5,416 nt of DNA from Arsenophonus sp052174495 (GTDB lineage: Bacteria > Pseudomonadota > Gammaproteobacteria > Enterobacterales > Enterobacteriaceae), in assembly GCA_052174495.1 (NCBI GenBank), contig JBQMRR010000035.1, forward strand, positions 1 to 5,416, read 5' to 3'. This document shows, piece after piece, positions 1 to 5,416 of the stretch; the first letter of the stretch is position 1; each line of letters starts with the position of its first letter. The notes beneath the pieces were generated by a model. The model saw only the letters and a list, made by a program, of their open reading frames with translations, was not told the origin of the DNA and made no database searches. The position numbers and the translations under genes are program-made.

Positions 1-227
1 TCATATCATATTTTTCTTGTTGATATCATTTACAAAATCAATCACCAGGATATACACTTCTACATCATCGCAAATTCCATACGCCAGAAATTAGCATAAT
101 TTTAGCTGAATAGCTTAAATTCATTAGTTAAAATGTTATAATCAATCAGCTATTTCTTGACAATACATTGCGTAATCTAATTCTTGATATTAAAAGATTA
201 TTAATGAAAATTAACCTTAATAGGTTT
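1..227. repeat. Left copy of a 227-bp inverted repeat at the window edge
   Basis: Bases 1-227 are the reverse complement of 5190-5416. Position p pairs with 5417-p, and I find only two mismatches: 122 (C, against T in the other copy) and 215 (C against T). Identity stops at 228, where the two copies become unrelated. The copy is AT-rich and holds a TTGACA hexamer at 157-162 with no good -10 element at normal spacing. No transposase or known insertion-sequence end is recognisable. It lies directly upstream of pyrG, where mazG would be expected in many Enterobacterales, so a rearrangement or deletion has probably brought the repeat here. It may be the end of a linear element, or part of a longer dispersed repeat cut by the window edge. 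Confidence 0.95.
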
Positions 228-234
228 AGGATAT

Positions 235-263
235 TTGTAGCAAATTTAAGATTAGAGTATACT
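235..263 (+). promoter_or_regulatory. Possible sigma-70 promoter for pyrG
   Basis: A good -10 hexamer, TATACT (258-263), lies 17 bp downstream of a weak -35, TTGTAG (235-240). Transcription would start about 269-272, inside the run CCCG, giving a leader of roughly 48 bases before the pyrG start codon. The whole element lies outside the inverted repeat, which ends at 227. AT-rich DNA yields such matches by chance, so this is a moderate-to-weak call. A second candidate -35, TTGACA at 157-162, has no convincing -10 partner. Confidence 0.35.
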
Positions 264-307
264 GTTTTCCCGTCTTGTTATATTCATCGTCTTTTACACA
301 TAAATTT

Positions 308-311
308 CAGG
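308..311 (+). promoter_or_regulatory. Shine-Dalgarno supporting the ATG at 318
   Basis: The short CAGG sequence (core AGG, 309-311) sits six bases ahead of the ATG at 318-320. It is weak but correctly spaced. It supports this start over upstream in-frame alternatives such as the TTG at 168, which lies inside the inverted repeat and would add 50 residues with no counterpart in the family. Confidence 0.5.
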
Positions 312-317
312 TTTAGA

Positions 318-1967
318 ATGAAAACAAATTATATTTTTGTAACTGGCGGGGTAGTTTCCTCTCTTGGAAAAGGTATTGCCGCCGCTTCTTTGGCTGCTAT
401 ACTTGAAGCGCGAGGACTGAATATTACTATTATGAAACTAGATCCTTATATTAATGTTGATCCAGGCACTATGAGCCCAATTCAACATGGAGAAGTTTTT
501 GTTACCGAAGATGGTGCAGAAACTGATCTTGATCTTGGTCATTATGAACGTTTTATTCGTACTAAAATGACACGCTGTAATAATTTTACAACTGGTCGCG
601 TATACTCTGAAGTATTACGTAAAGAGCGTCGTGGTGATTATTTGGGAAAAACCATTCAAGTTATTCCTCATATTACTGATGAAATTAAAAAGCGGATTAT
701 TCGTGGCGGAGAAGGCCACGATATCGTTTTGGTTGAAGTTGGTGGAACAGTAGGTGATATTGAATCTTTACCTTTTTTGGAAGCAATTCGCCAATTAGCG
801 GTTGATGTTAATCGTAAGCACACTCTTTTTTTACATCTTACTTTAGTCCCTTATTTACCTGCTGCAGGTGAAGTTAAAACCAAACCAACTCAACATTCGG
901 TAAAAGAACTTCTTTCTATAGGTATTCAGCCAGACGCGTTAATTTGCCGTTCAGATCGGATTATTCCAGTTAATGAACGGGAAAAAATTGCACTTTTCTG
1001 CAATGTACCGGAAAGAGCGGTTATTTCATTAGAGGATGTTGATTCAATTTATAAAATTCCTGCATTATTAAAATCTCAGCAGTTAGATGATTATATTTGT
1101 GAGAAATTTAAACTTGCATGCTCAACTGCTGATTTGTCTGAATGGGAACAAGTTATTGATGCGCAAGCTAATCCGATAGGTAAGGTAACTATTGGCATGG
1201 TAGGTAAATATATAGAGTTACCTGATGCTTATAAATCGGTTATTGAAGCGTTAAAACATGGTGGTTTAAAAAATCGTTTAACAGTAAATATTAAATTGAT
1301 TGATTCTGAAAATATTGAAGTGCATGGAGCTAAACTCCTGAAAGGAGTTGATGCTATCCTAGTTCCAGGTGGTTTTGGTGAGCGAGGTATAGAGGGGAAA
1401 ATTATTACAGCACGTTATGCACGTGAAAATAATATTCCTTATTTAGGTATTTGCCTTGGAATGCAAGTTGCTCTGATTGAATATGCCCGTCATGTTGCTA
1501 GCATGAAAGGGGCAAACTCAACAGAATTTGCACCAGATTGTCCATATCCAGTTGTTGCCTTGATTACGGAATGGTCTGATGATAGTGGTAATATTAAAAT
1601 TAATAATGAGAATACCGATTTTGGTGGTACGATGCGAGTAGGTGGTCAATTATGCCATTTAGTGAAAGGTACTAAAGTCCATAAGTTGTATAATAGCAAT
1701 ACAATTATTGAACGGCATCGCCACCGTTATGAAGTCAATAATATGCTTTTAGCACGTATTGAAGAAGCAGGTTTATGTATTGCAGGACGTTCGGCGGACA
1801 ATAAATTAGTGGAAATTATTGAGGATCCTAAACATCCTTGGTTCGTAGCTTGTCAGTTTCATCCTGAATTTACTTCAACACCAAGAGATGGCCATCCTTT
1901 ATTTGCTGGTTTTATTAAAGCTGCAAAGGAATATCACCAAGGGCAGCTGAAAAGAGATATAGGCTAA
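318..1967 (+). CDS. pyrG: CTP synthase (glutamine-hydrolysing)
   Basis: This enzyme makes CTP from UTP, ATP and glutamine, the last step of de novo pyrimidine nucleotide synthesis, in the cytoplasm. The protein has 549 residues; E. coli PyrG has 545, and the extra four are at the C terminus. The N-terminal amidoligase domain (about 1-266) begins MKTNYIFVTGGVVSSLGKG. It keeps Lys18, Lys40, the magnesium ligands Asp72 and Glu140, and the Asp147/Glu149 region linked to CTP feedback. The class I glutamine amidotransferase domain (about 287-545) keeps GICLGMQ with nucleophile Cys379, and FHPEF with His515 and Glu517. The RHRHRYEVN segment is intact. All catalytic residues are present, so the gene looks functional. 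The ATG at 318 is chosen because residues 1-20 then match the family exactly in register. The open frame continues upstream to 168, but that part looks non-coding. Downstream lies the eno remnant, as in the ancestral pyrG-eno arrangement. I see no clear terminator after the gene. Confidence 0.98.
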   Translation: MKTNYIFVTGGVVSSLGKGIAAASLAAILEARGLNITIMKLDPYINVDPGTMSPIQHGEVFVTEDGAETDLDLGHYERFIRTKMTRCNNFTTGRVYSEVLRKERRGDYLGKTIQVIPHITDEIKKRIIRGGEGHDIVLVEVGGTVGDIESLPFLEAIRQLAVDVNRKHTLFLHLTLVPYLPAAGEVKTKPTQHSVKELLSIGIQPDALICRSDRIIPVNEREKIALFCNVPERAVISLEDVDSIYKIPALLKSQQLDDYICEKFKLACSTADLSEWEQVIDAQANPIGKVTIGMVGKYIELPDAYKSVIEALKHGGLKNRLTVNIKLIDSENIEVHGAKLLKGVDAILVPGGFGERGIEGKIITARYARENNIPYLGICLGMQVALIEYARHVASMKGANSTEFAPDCPYPVVALITEWSDDSGNIKINNENTDFGGTMRVGGQLCHLVKGTKVHKLYNSNTIIERHRHRYEVNNMLLARIEEAGLCIAGRSADNKLVEIIEDPKHPWFVACQFHPEFTSTPRDGHPLFAGFIKAAKEYHQGQLKRDIG

Positions 1968-2020
1968 TGATATTAATTTATTACTATTGGCTGAAATATA
2001 ACTTATATTGAGGAAATTTA

Positions 2021-2345
2021 ATATCAAAAATCCTTAAAAATCATTAGGAGTGAAATTATCGATACCCGTGTGTAATCCTGACTATTGAGGCAAAGTTTGA
2101 TTTAAAATGAGATTTATTGGTTTAGTATTGGCAATATCTAGTGCATAATATCGCTTTATGAAAAGTATTAGCGTTATATCATGCTGATAAAATCACTTTT
2201 AGGTAAAAGTGATTTGAGGTGATTATAATAGTTAATGTTCCGATTTCTGATATAATTATCGATCAAAATACTAAAATAAGGCTAGTTTTGATAAAATTGA
2301 GTTATCAGTAAATCTGATCTATCAGATGCTATAATACATTTCAAT
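2021..2345 (+). pseudogene. eno: Degraded enolase gene, 5' part
   Basis: Enolase converts 2-phosphoglycerate to phosphoenolpyruvate. Here only a wreck remains. The remnant begins 53 bases after pyrG, behind a preserved Shine-Dalgarno (GAGGA, 2010-2014), with ATA in place of the ATG. Reading across frameshifts recovers the enolase N terminus in order. First comes a match to SKIVK, then IIGREIIDSR as IIRSEIIDTR (about 2040-2068), then NPTVEAEV. Next is FVGMAAAPSGAS with several substitutions (about 2109-2147). A stretch matching DGDKSRFLGKG follows near 2185-2210, then VNGPIAQALIG as VNVPISDIIID, then DKI (2290-2298) and a weak match to NKSKFGANAI. Damage includes loss of the start codon, at least three or four single-base indels and several in-frame stops. 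The remainder is unrecognisable, apart from a possible 3' scrap further on. The position right after pyrG is the standard Enterobacterales order, which strongly supports the identification. Confidence 0.87.
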
Positions 2346-2476
2346 AATCCTTCATAAATTTGTTCTTCATCTTTAAATAGATGTTATTTTTTTTACTAGT
2401 AAACAAGTTAAATTTCATTAGTGTTATTTCCAGCTTTCTCTAAGTATATGAGAGCAGCTTAAATACCATGAAAGAG

Positions 2477-2662
2477 TTATTTTTTGAACCATCGCGTCTT
2501 GTTCGAAGCCTTCACCTGTTGCAAAATCTGATTCAATTCGGATTCGTTGGCTTTATTGCCGCCAAATGCATTAATAAGGTAGCTATAGAATACTAGTAAG
2601 CTCTTCTTTATCTTTCTGCAGCTTCTTTTATCGCTGCAAAATATTTTTGCTGAAAACTCTTG
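2477..2662 (-). pseudogene. Unidentified coding remnant, 61-codon open frame
   Basis: On the minus strand a frame is open for 61 codons from just after a TGA to a TAA at 2479-2477, with no ATG inside. Its last 30 or so residues are rich in polar and charged residues and look protein-like (for example NAFGGNKANESELNQILQQV). This part also has visibly higher GC than its surroundings. In another frame just upstream, a lysine- and glutamate-rich helical-looking stretch (AAIKEAAER, or KKLQKDKEELTSIL in the third frame) suggests that a frameshift separates two parts of one old reading frame. I do not recognise the family. It lies between the two proposed eno pieces on the opposite strand, so it may be an insertion into the dying gene or a chance open frame. 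Confidence 0.3.
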
Positions 2663-2918
2663 TCAATAAAACATAACGTGTAACTTACGGATGTGAAGAG
2701 AGGTGGAGCTACGCTGATTCTAAGATATTCTTTATCTAAAATATAATACTATTTTATACTTTATAATATGTTAATTTTTCAAAAATTCCATCGAAAATAT
2801 AGTTTGAAACAAATATTCGAAAAATAGTAAATCGAGTAAATCAGAAAGATAATACACGAACTTCACACGTATTATACTATTTACTTTATTTAAAGTACTT
2901 TATGATTTTCCTCACGAA

Positions 2919-3009
2919 ATTAATCATGACAAATCGACTGAATTTCTATGATACCCCAAAAAAAGATTATACAGTAATGAGTCCAGATCGGGTTCCGATT
3001 TATTCTTAA
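2919..3009 (+). pseudogene. eno: Possible 3' remnant of the enolase gene
   Basis: At 2919 the codons read I-N-H-D-K-S-T-E, resembling the enolase ISHRSGETE signature with one residue missing. At 2971-3009 they read T-V-M-S-P-D-R-V-P-I-Y-S-stop, resembling KTGSMSRSDRVAKYNQ with two residues missing and the CAA of Gln changed to TAA. Both signatures appear in the right order and strand, roughly where the end of a 1.3-kb eno gene would fall if deletions totalling about 150 bases had occurred. The matches are short and have been pieced together by eye, so this is tentative. If correct, the dead eno spans about 2021-3010 with a poorly preserved middle. Confidence 0.42.
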
Positions 3010-3016
3010 TATGTAA

Positions 3017-3202
3017 TATTATTCACTTTTAATTACGAGCATTCAATTTTTGAGCAAATCTCATCCTAAGCTGATGACGCTGTATGAGACTTCATTGAGA
3101 AGACAATCAAGAAGTATGCTTGCTAATAAATTCATTATTTGTATGGATCCTAGGGATAAAATCAGTTTAACTAAACTGCTTTTTACTATTGATGATGTCT
3201 AA
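3017..3202 (+). other. Small open reading frame of unknown status
   Basis: The frame is open for 61 codons between a TAA (3014-3016) and a TAA at 3200-3202. An internal ATG at 3074 would give a 42-residue basic peptide beginning MTLYETSLRRQSRS. No Shine-Dalgarno is evident before that ATG, no membrane segment or known motif is visible, and I recognise no family. It may be another gene fragment or chance. The surrounding sequence is full of stops, which makes this stretch stand out only slightly. Confidence 0.15.
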
Positions 3203-4374
3203 ATAAAATTTCTTTAAAACAATGTGAAAGTGTTAACTTGTGGCCCCCCTTCTATCTGTCAAGCGAAGGCTTGCATTGTAATACTTTGTCTCATAGATAT
3301 CTGATGCTACTGTCTCTGCCTCTCCTAAATGGAGATTTCCCGCCGTTTTTGTTCAAGTTATAAGTTAAAAGTCTTATAAAGTTTTCATGCGATTTCAAAG
3401 CTATCGAGCAATGATTCGTACAGAAGGTTTAAATTTTACCTGATTACAATTCGTAATATATTATTTTCACTATGTCCATCTTCTTTAGCCTTATTCCAAT
3501 AATAACTACTTATTACTCAACACTCTGTTTTGCAGCGCCACAAAATTATGCTACAGTAGGGCACATGACAGGGTATAAAATTAGTATCTTCCATGCTTAA
3601 CGCAGTTGTGGTGAATAGCTTAATCAACATCCACATGCTCATGTCTCATTACCAGTATCACTCTGTATTTGGATATTAAACATGTTACTATATGAGATGA
3701 TCTATTTATTTAAAATAAAGCATCAAAGAAATCTGACAAGACGATCTTATCTGGCTTCTGCGTCACAACTATGACTTAATAAATTCCAGTATTTTTCTTG
3801 ATTCTGTGGATATCTACCCCAATAAGGAGTAGCAGCATTGTCTAAAGTTACAGTACGAGGACGTTACTGAAAGAAAGTACAGTTTGCTAAAAAAATGAAA
3901 AATAAGTGTGGCATAGTATAAAATATCTCTAGCACTACCTTAAACGTTACGCTATTTCCATTTCAAAACTGCGTCATTACCAATGTGGAGTAGTTATACA
4001 TCTTTACTAAGGCCGCCAAGACTAAGTAATTCCAGTGGCAAGTTATAACGCAAGAAGAGACAATCATTCGCATATTAGCGATATATTTTAGCAAGATATT
4101 TTAAAATGGTGCGTTAGTATGGTTTCTTGTAAAATCCTCAATAAGACATCTTCTTATCGAAGATATGTTATATAAATACCTGAAAATGACGGCTCACAAA
4201 AAACTGTAAAAAACCAAGGTTCACCTTTCTGATGAAAGGATTCCTTCGCATAGATTTATGAAAATCCATTCTATATACGACAGGCTACGTTGCAACGCTT
4301 AGATTGGTAAGTAGGTAACAGAGTTGTTGTTAAAAAGAATAGATAAAATAAAAAATGATCGTTATTAAGTTAAA

Positions 4375-4402
4375 TTTAGGGTTAATATCCCTAAAATTAG
4401 GG
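4375..4402. repeat. Three-arm alternating inverted repeat
   Basis: TTTAGGG (4375-4381) pairs with CCCTAAA (4389-4395) across a 7-base loop. The same middle arm can also pair with TTAGGG at 4397-4402, though the 2-base loop is too tight without fraying. The two stems exclude each other. No T-run follows on the plus strand and no gene ends nearby, so no function can be assigned. Confidence 0.4.
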
Positions 4403-4500
4403 TATTAGGTTAAAAATATATACTTCGATAAAATTTTAATTTACGATAAAGATCCAAGTAAACTGATTCTATCTCCTTTTTAATAAAGATTAAAAGCTTC

Positions 4501-4521
4501 AATCACTCTTTAAGAGTGATT
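4501..4521. terminator. Perfect 21-base palindromic hairpin, possible terminator relic
   Basis: AATCACTCTT (4501-4510) and AAGAGTGATT (4512-4521) are exact inverted arms around one central T, giving a stem of about eight pairs with a five-base loop. On the plus strand no T-tract follows. On the minus strand the sequence after the stem contains TTTT within about ten bases, so a terminator for a lost minus-strand gene upstream, such as the decayed one at 4725-5184, is conceivable. Direct evidence of termination is absent. Confidence 0.3.
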
Positions 4522-4724
4522 CAATTTCCTAATCTAACCATCAAGGAATTTATTAGTAGCATTGAAGTTCTCTGTTAACTAAATCTCCCTCAACTAAGCC
4601 TTAATTTTGATTGCATGGATTTTGTGGAGTGAAGACAGAATATTAGTTATTTGTATACCAAACAACATTAATGCTGTGTGTCTAGAAATATCTTTTTCCG
4701 TTATATTTAAAATTAATGGCACCG

Positions 4725-5184
4725 TCACCCATAATAAGTCTGGTAGATACGGTTAAGCAAACGTGTTTCCAAGTCATTAAAAAGTTAGACTTAGTTTTCT
4801 TCTAACTCTTAATAAACATCTTTAACCGCAAGAGCTCTCCTTACGTGAATGCGAGGTGCTGCCAATAATAAGCAGTGGGGTAAAAGTGATCAGCTTGTTT
4901 GACACAGGGGATTATATGCCATTGATCCAGAAATAAACATAGGCGTATTATGTAAATTACATAGGTATTATTCATTTGCCTATATTCTTCAAACTACTGC
5001 TGTTTCAATCTGCTGATGATATGCAGAGAGGAGCATGTGCTTTCTTACCAAGAATTAGCAGATTTTTAAAAATCATCGATAGATATGCCTCCTAGATACA
5101 AAGGCATGCTAATAATTCTTCAATATTTTGCACGGCTTCATATAAGCCGGTAGCACAAGTAGCTCTTAAAGCATATTCTGTCAC
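4725..5184 (-). pseudogene. Decayed protein-coding gene of unknown family
   Basis: The minus strand carries a chain of protein-like segments in shifting frames. From the right they are: a 30-codon frame (5184-5092) containing EYALRATCATGLYEAVQNIE; then a 23-codon frame (5076-5005) with an AGGAGG upstream; and a 44-codon frame from an ATG (4975-4841, beginning MNNTYVIYIIRL). This last frame stays open upstream through FEEYRQ to a TAG, and beyond that stop reads HIISRLKQQ. Then comes a segment (about 4880-4725) reading LAAPRIHVRRALAVKDVY, stop, ELEEN, stop, V, stop, and then LFNDLETRLLNRIYQTYYG and a TGA at 4727-4725. The three internal stops are all TAA, as expected from CAA (Gln) mutating to TAA, and the last segment looks like a genuine helical protein tail. 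I do not recognise the family. The right end abuts the inverted repeat, so the 5' part may have been cut off by the repeat. Confidence 0.45.
5061..5074. repeat. Perfect 14-bp palindrome
   Basis: The sequence GATTTTTAAAAATC reads the same on both strands. In AT-rich DNA such a short palindrome can easily arise by chance. It lies at the start of one open segment of the decayed minus-strand gene, just beside its ATG at 5076-5074. No regulator can be named. Confidence 0.3.
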
Positions 5185-5189
5185 TGCTG

Positions 5190-5416
5190 AAACCTATTAA
5201 GATTAATTTTCATTAATAATCTTTTAATATCAAGAATTAGATTACGCAATGTATTGTCAAGAAATAGCTGATTGATTATAACATTTTAACTAATAAATTT
5301 AAGCTATTCAGCTAAAATTATGCTAATTTCTGGCGTATGGAATTTGCGATGATGTAGAAGTGTATATCCTGGTGATTGATTTTGTAAATGATATCAACAA
5401 GAAAAATATGATATGA
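5190..5416. repeat. Right copy of the 227-bp inverted repeat at the window edge
   Basis: This is the reverse complement of bases 1-227 with mismatches at 5295 and 5202. Beyond 5190 the sequence is unrelated to that beyond 227, so the boundary is sharp. Read towards the window edge, the plus strand contains a 29-codon open tail (5327-5416) whose stop TGA is the last three bases; it includes the segment GICDDVEVYILVIDFVND. The mirror image lies on the minus strand of the left copy. This may be a fragment of a gene in the repeat, but it is too short to identify. Confidence 0.95.

Larger units (their letters stand above)
3203..4724. other. Long gene-free, eroded region
   Basis: I find no supported gene in these roughly 1.5 kb on either strand. 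Open frames are short and closed by frequent TAA, TAG and TGA codons. The longest one I noticed with an ATG is a 33-codon minus-strand frame (4269-4168, beginning MDFHKSMRRNPF), with no recognisable family. There are a few small hairpins and one C-rich run (CCCCCC near 3243-3248). No tRNA, rRNA or array of repeats is visible. The stretch is best read as remains of genes eroded beyond recognition, as is usual in symbiont genomes undergoing reduction. Confidence 0.6.

Noticed and set aside
168..317. In-frame 50-codon extension of pyrG from a TTG start
   Set aside because: The extension starts inside the inverted repeat and has no counterpart in the CTP synthase family, whereas the ATG at 318 puts the N terminus in exact register and has a spaced AGG upstream.
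1333..1349. AACTCC/GGAGTT stem-loop
   Set aside because: It lies inside conserved pyrG coding sequence and is short, so chance is the simplest explanation.
2191..2214. Perfect hairpin with 10-base arms and a 4-base AGGT loop, resembling a terminator
   Set aside because: It falls on the eno codons for DKSRFLGKG and has no T-run; it is most easily explained as a chance product of decay of that coding sequence.
3240..3700. Remnant of queE (7-carboxy-7-deazaguanine synthase) on the minus strand
   Set aside because: A few base matches to queE motifs appeared, but their spacing does not fit the gene and the cysteine motif was not found.
4168..4269. 33-codon minus-strand ORF beginning MDFHKSMRRNPF
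   Set aside because: There is no recognisable family and no clear ribosome binding site; this length is expected by chance.
4375..4402. TTAGGG units as telomere-like repeats
   Set aside because: There are only two copies, with different spacing, far from the window ends, in a bacterial context.
3203..4724. tRNA, small RNA or CRISPR array in the gene-free region
   Set aside because: No T-loop-like GTTCGA context with matching acceptor arms and no regularly spaced direct repeats were seen by eye.
1..5416. Complete plasmid with its own replication origin
   Set aside because: I see no replication protein, iteron array or partition gene; the inverted ends alone do not establish a replicon.

Overview
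This 5,416-base, strongly AT-rich window holds one intact gene, pyrG (CTP synthase), in a long stretch of mostly decayed DNA. The protein aligns along its whole length, with no net internal indel, to the CTP synthase of Enterobacterales as I remember it. That points to a gammaproteobacterium of this order. The AT bias, the single intact gene and the recognisable wreck of the neighbouring eno gene suggest a host-restricted symbiont in genome reduction. The exact genus cannot be read from this window; an Arsenophonus- or Sodalis-like or related symbiont is only a guess.

Layout: bases 1-227 and 5190-5416 are two copies of one repeat in inverted orientation, ending exactly at the window edges (225 of 227 positions identical). 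A possible promoter (235-263) lies just inside the left copy and is followed by pyrG (318-1967, plus strand). At 2021-2345 lies a badly degraded eno (enolase) pseudogene with a remnant Shine-Dalgarno. It keeps the order and spacing of the ancestral pyrG-eno pair. A plausible 3' scrap of the same gene lies at 2919-3009. A minus-strand coding remnant of unknown identity (2477-2662) sits between these two pieces. A small unexplained plus-strand open frame occupies 3017-3202. Bases 3203-4724 show no supported gene, only stop-ridden sequence and a few small hairpins. Bases 4725-5184, minus strand, look like a second decayed and unidentified protein gene, broken by frameshifts and in-frame stops.

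Interpretation: pyrG makes CTP from UTP and has stayed intact while everything around it eroded, so selection appears to act on this gene alone. The inverted ends allow two readings. The window may be a small linear or invertible unit with terminal inverted repeats. Alternatively it may be an assembly-graph contig that stops inside two copies of a dispersed repeat. The outermost identity is exactly 121 bases, an odd number typical of a k-mer overlap, which favours the second reading. I see no replication gene, transposase, tRNA, rRNA or CRISPR array.
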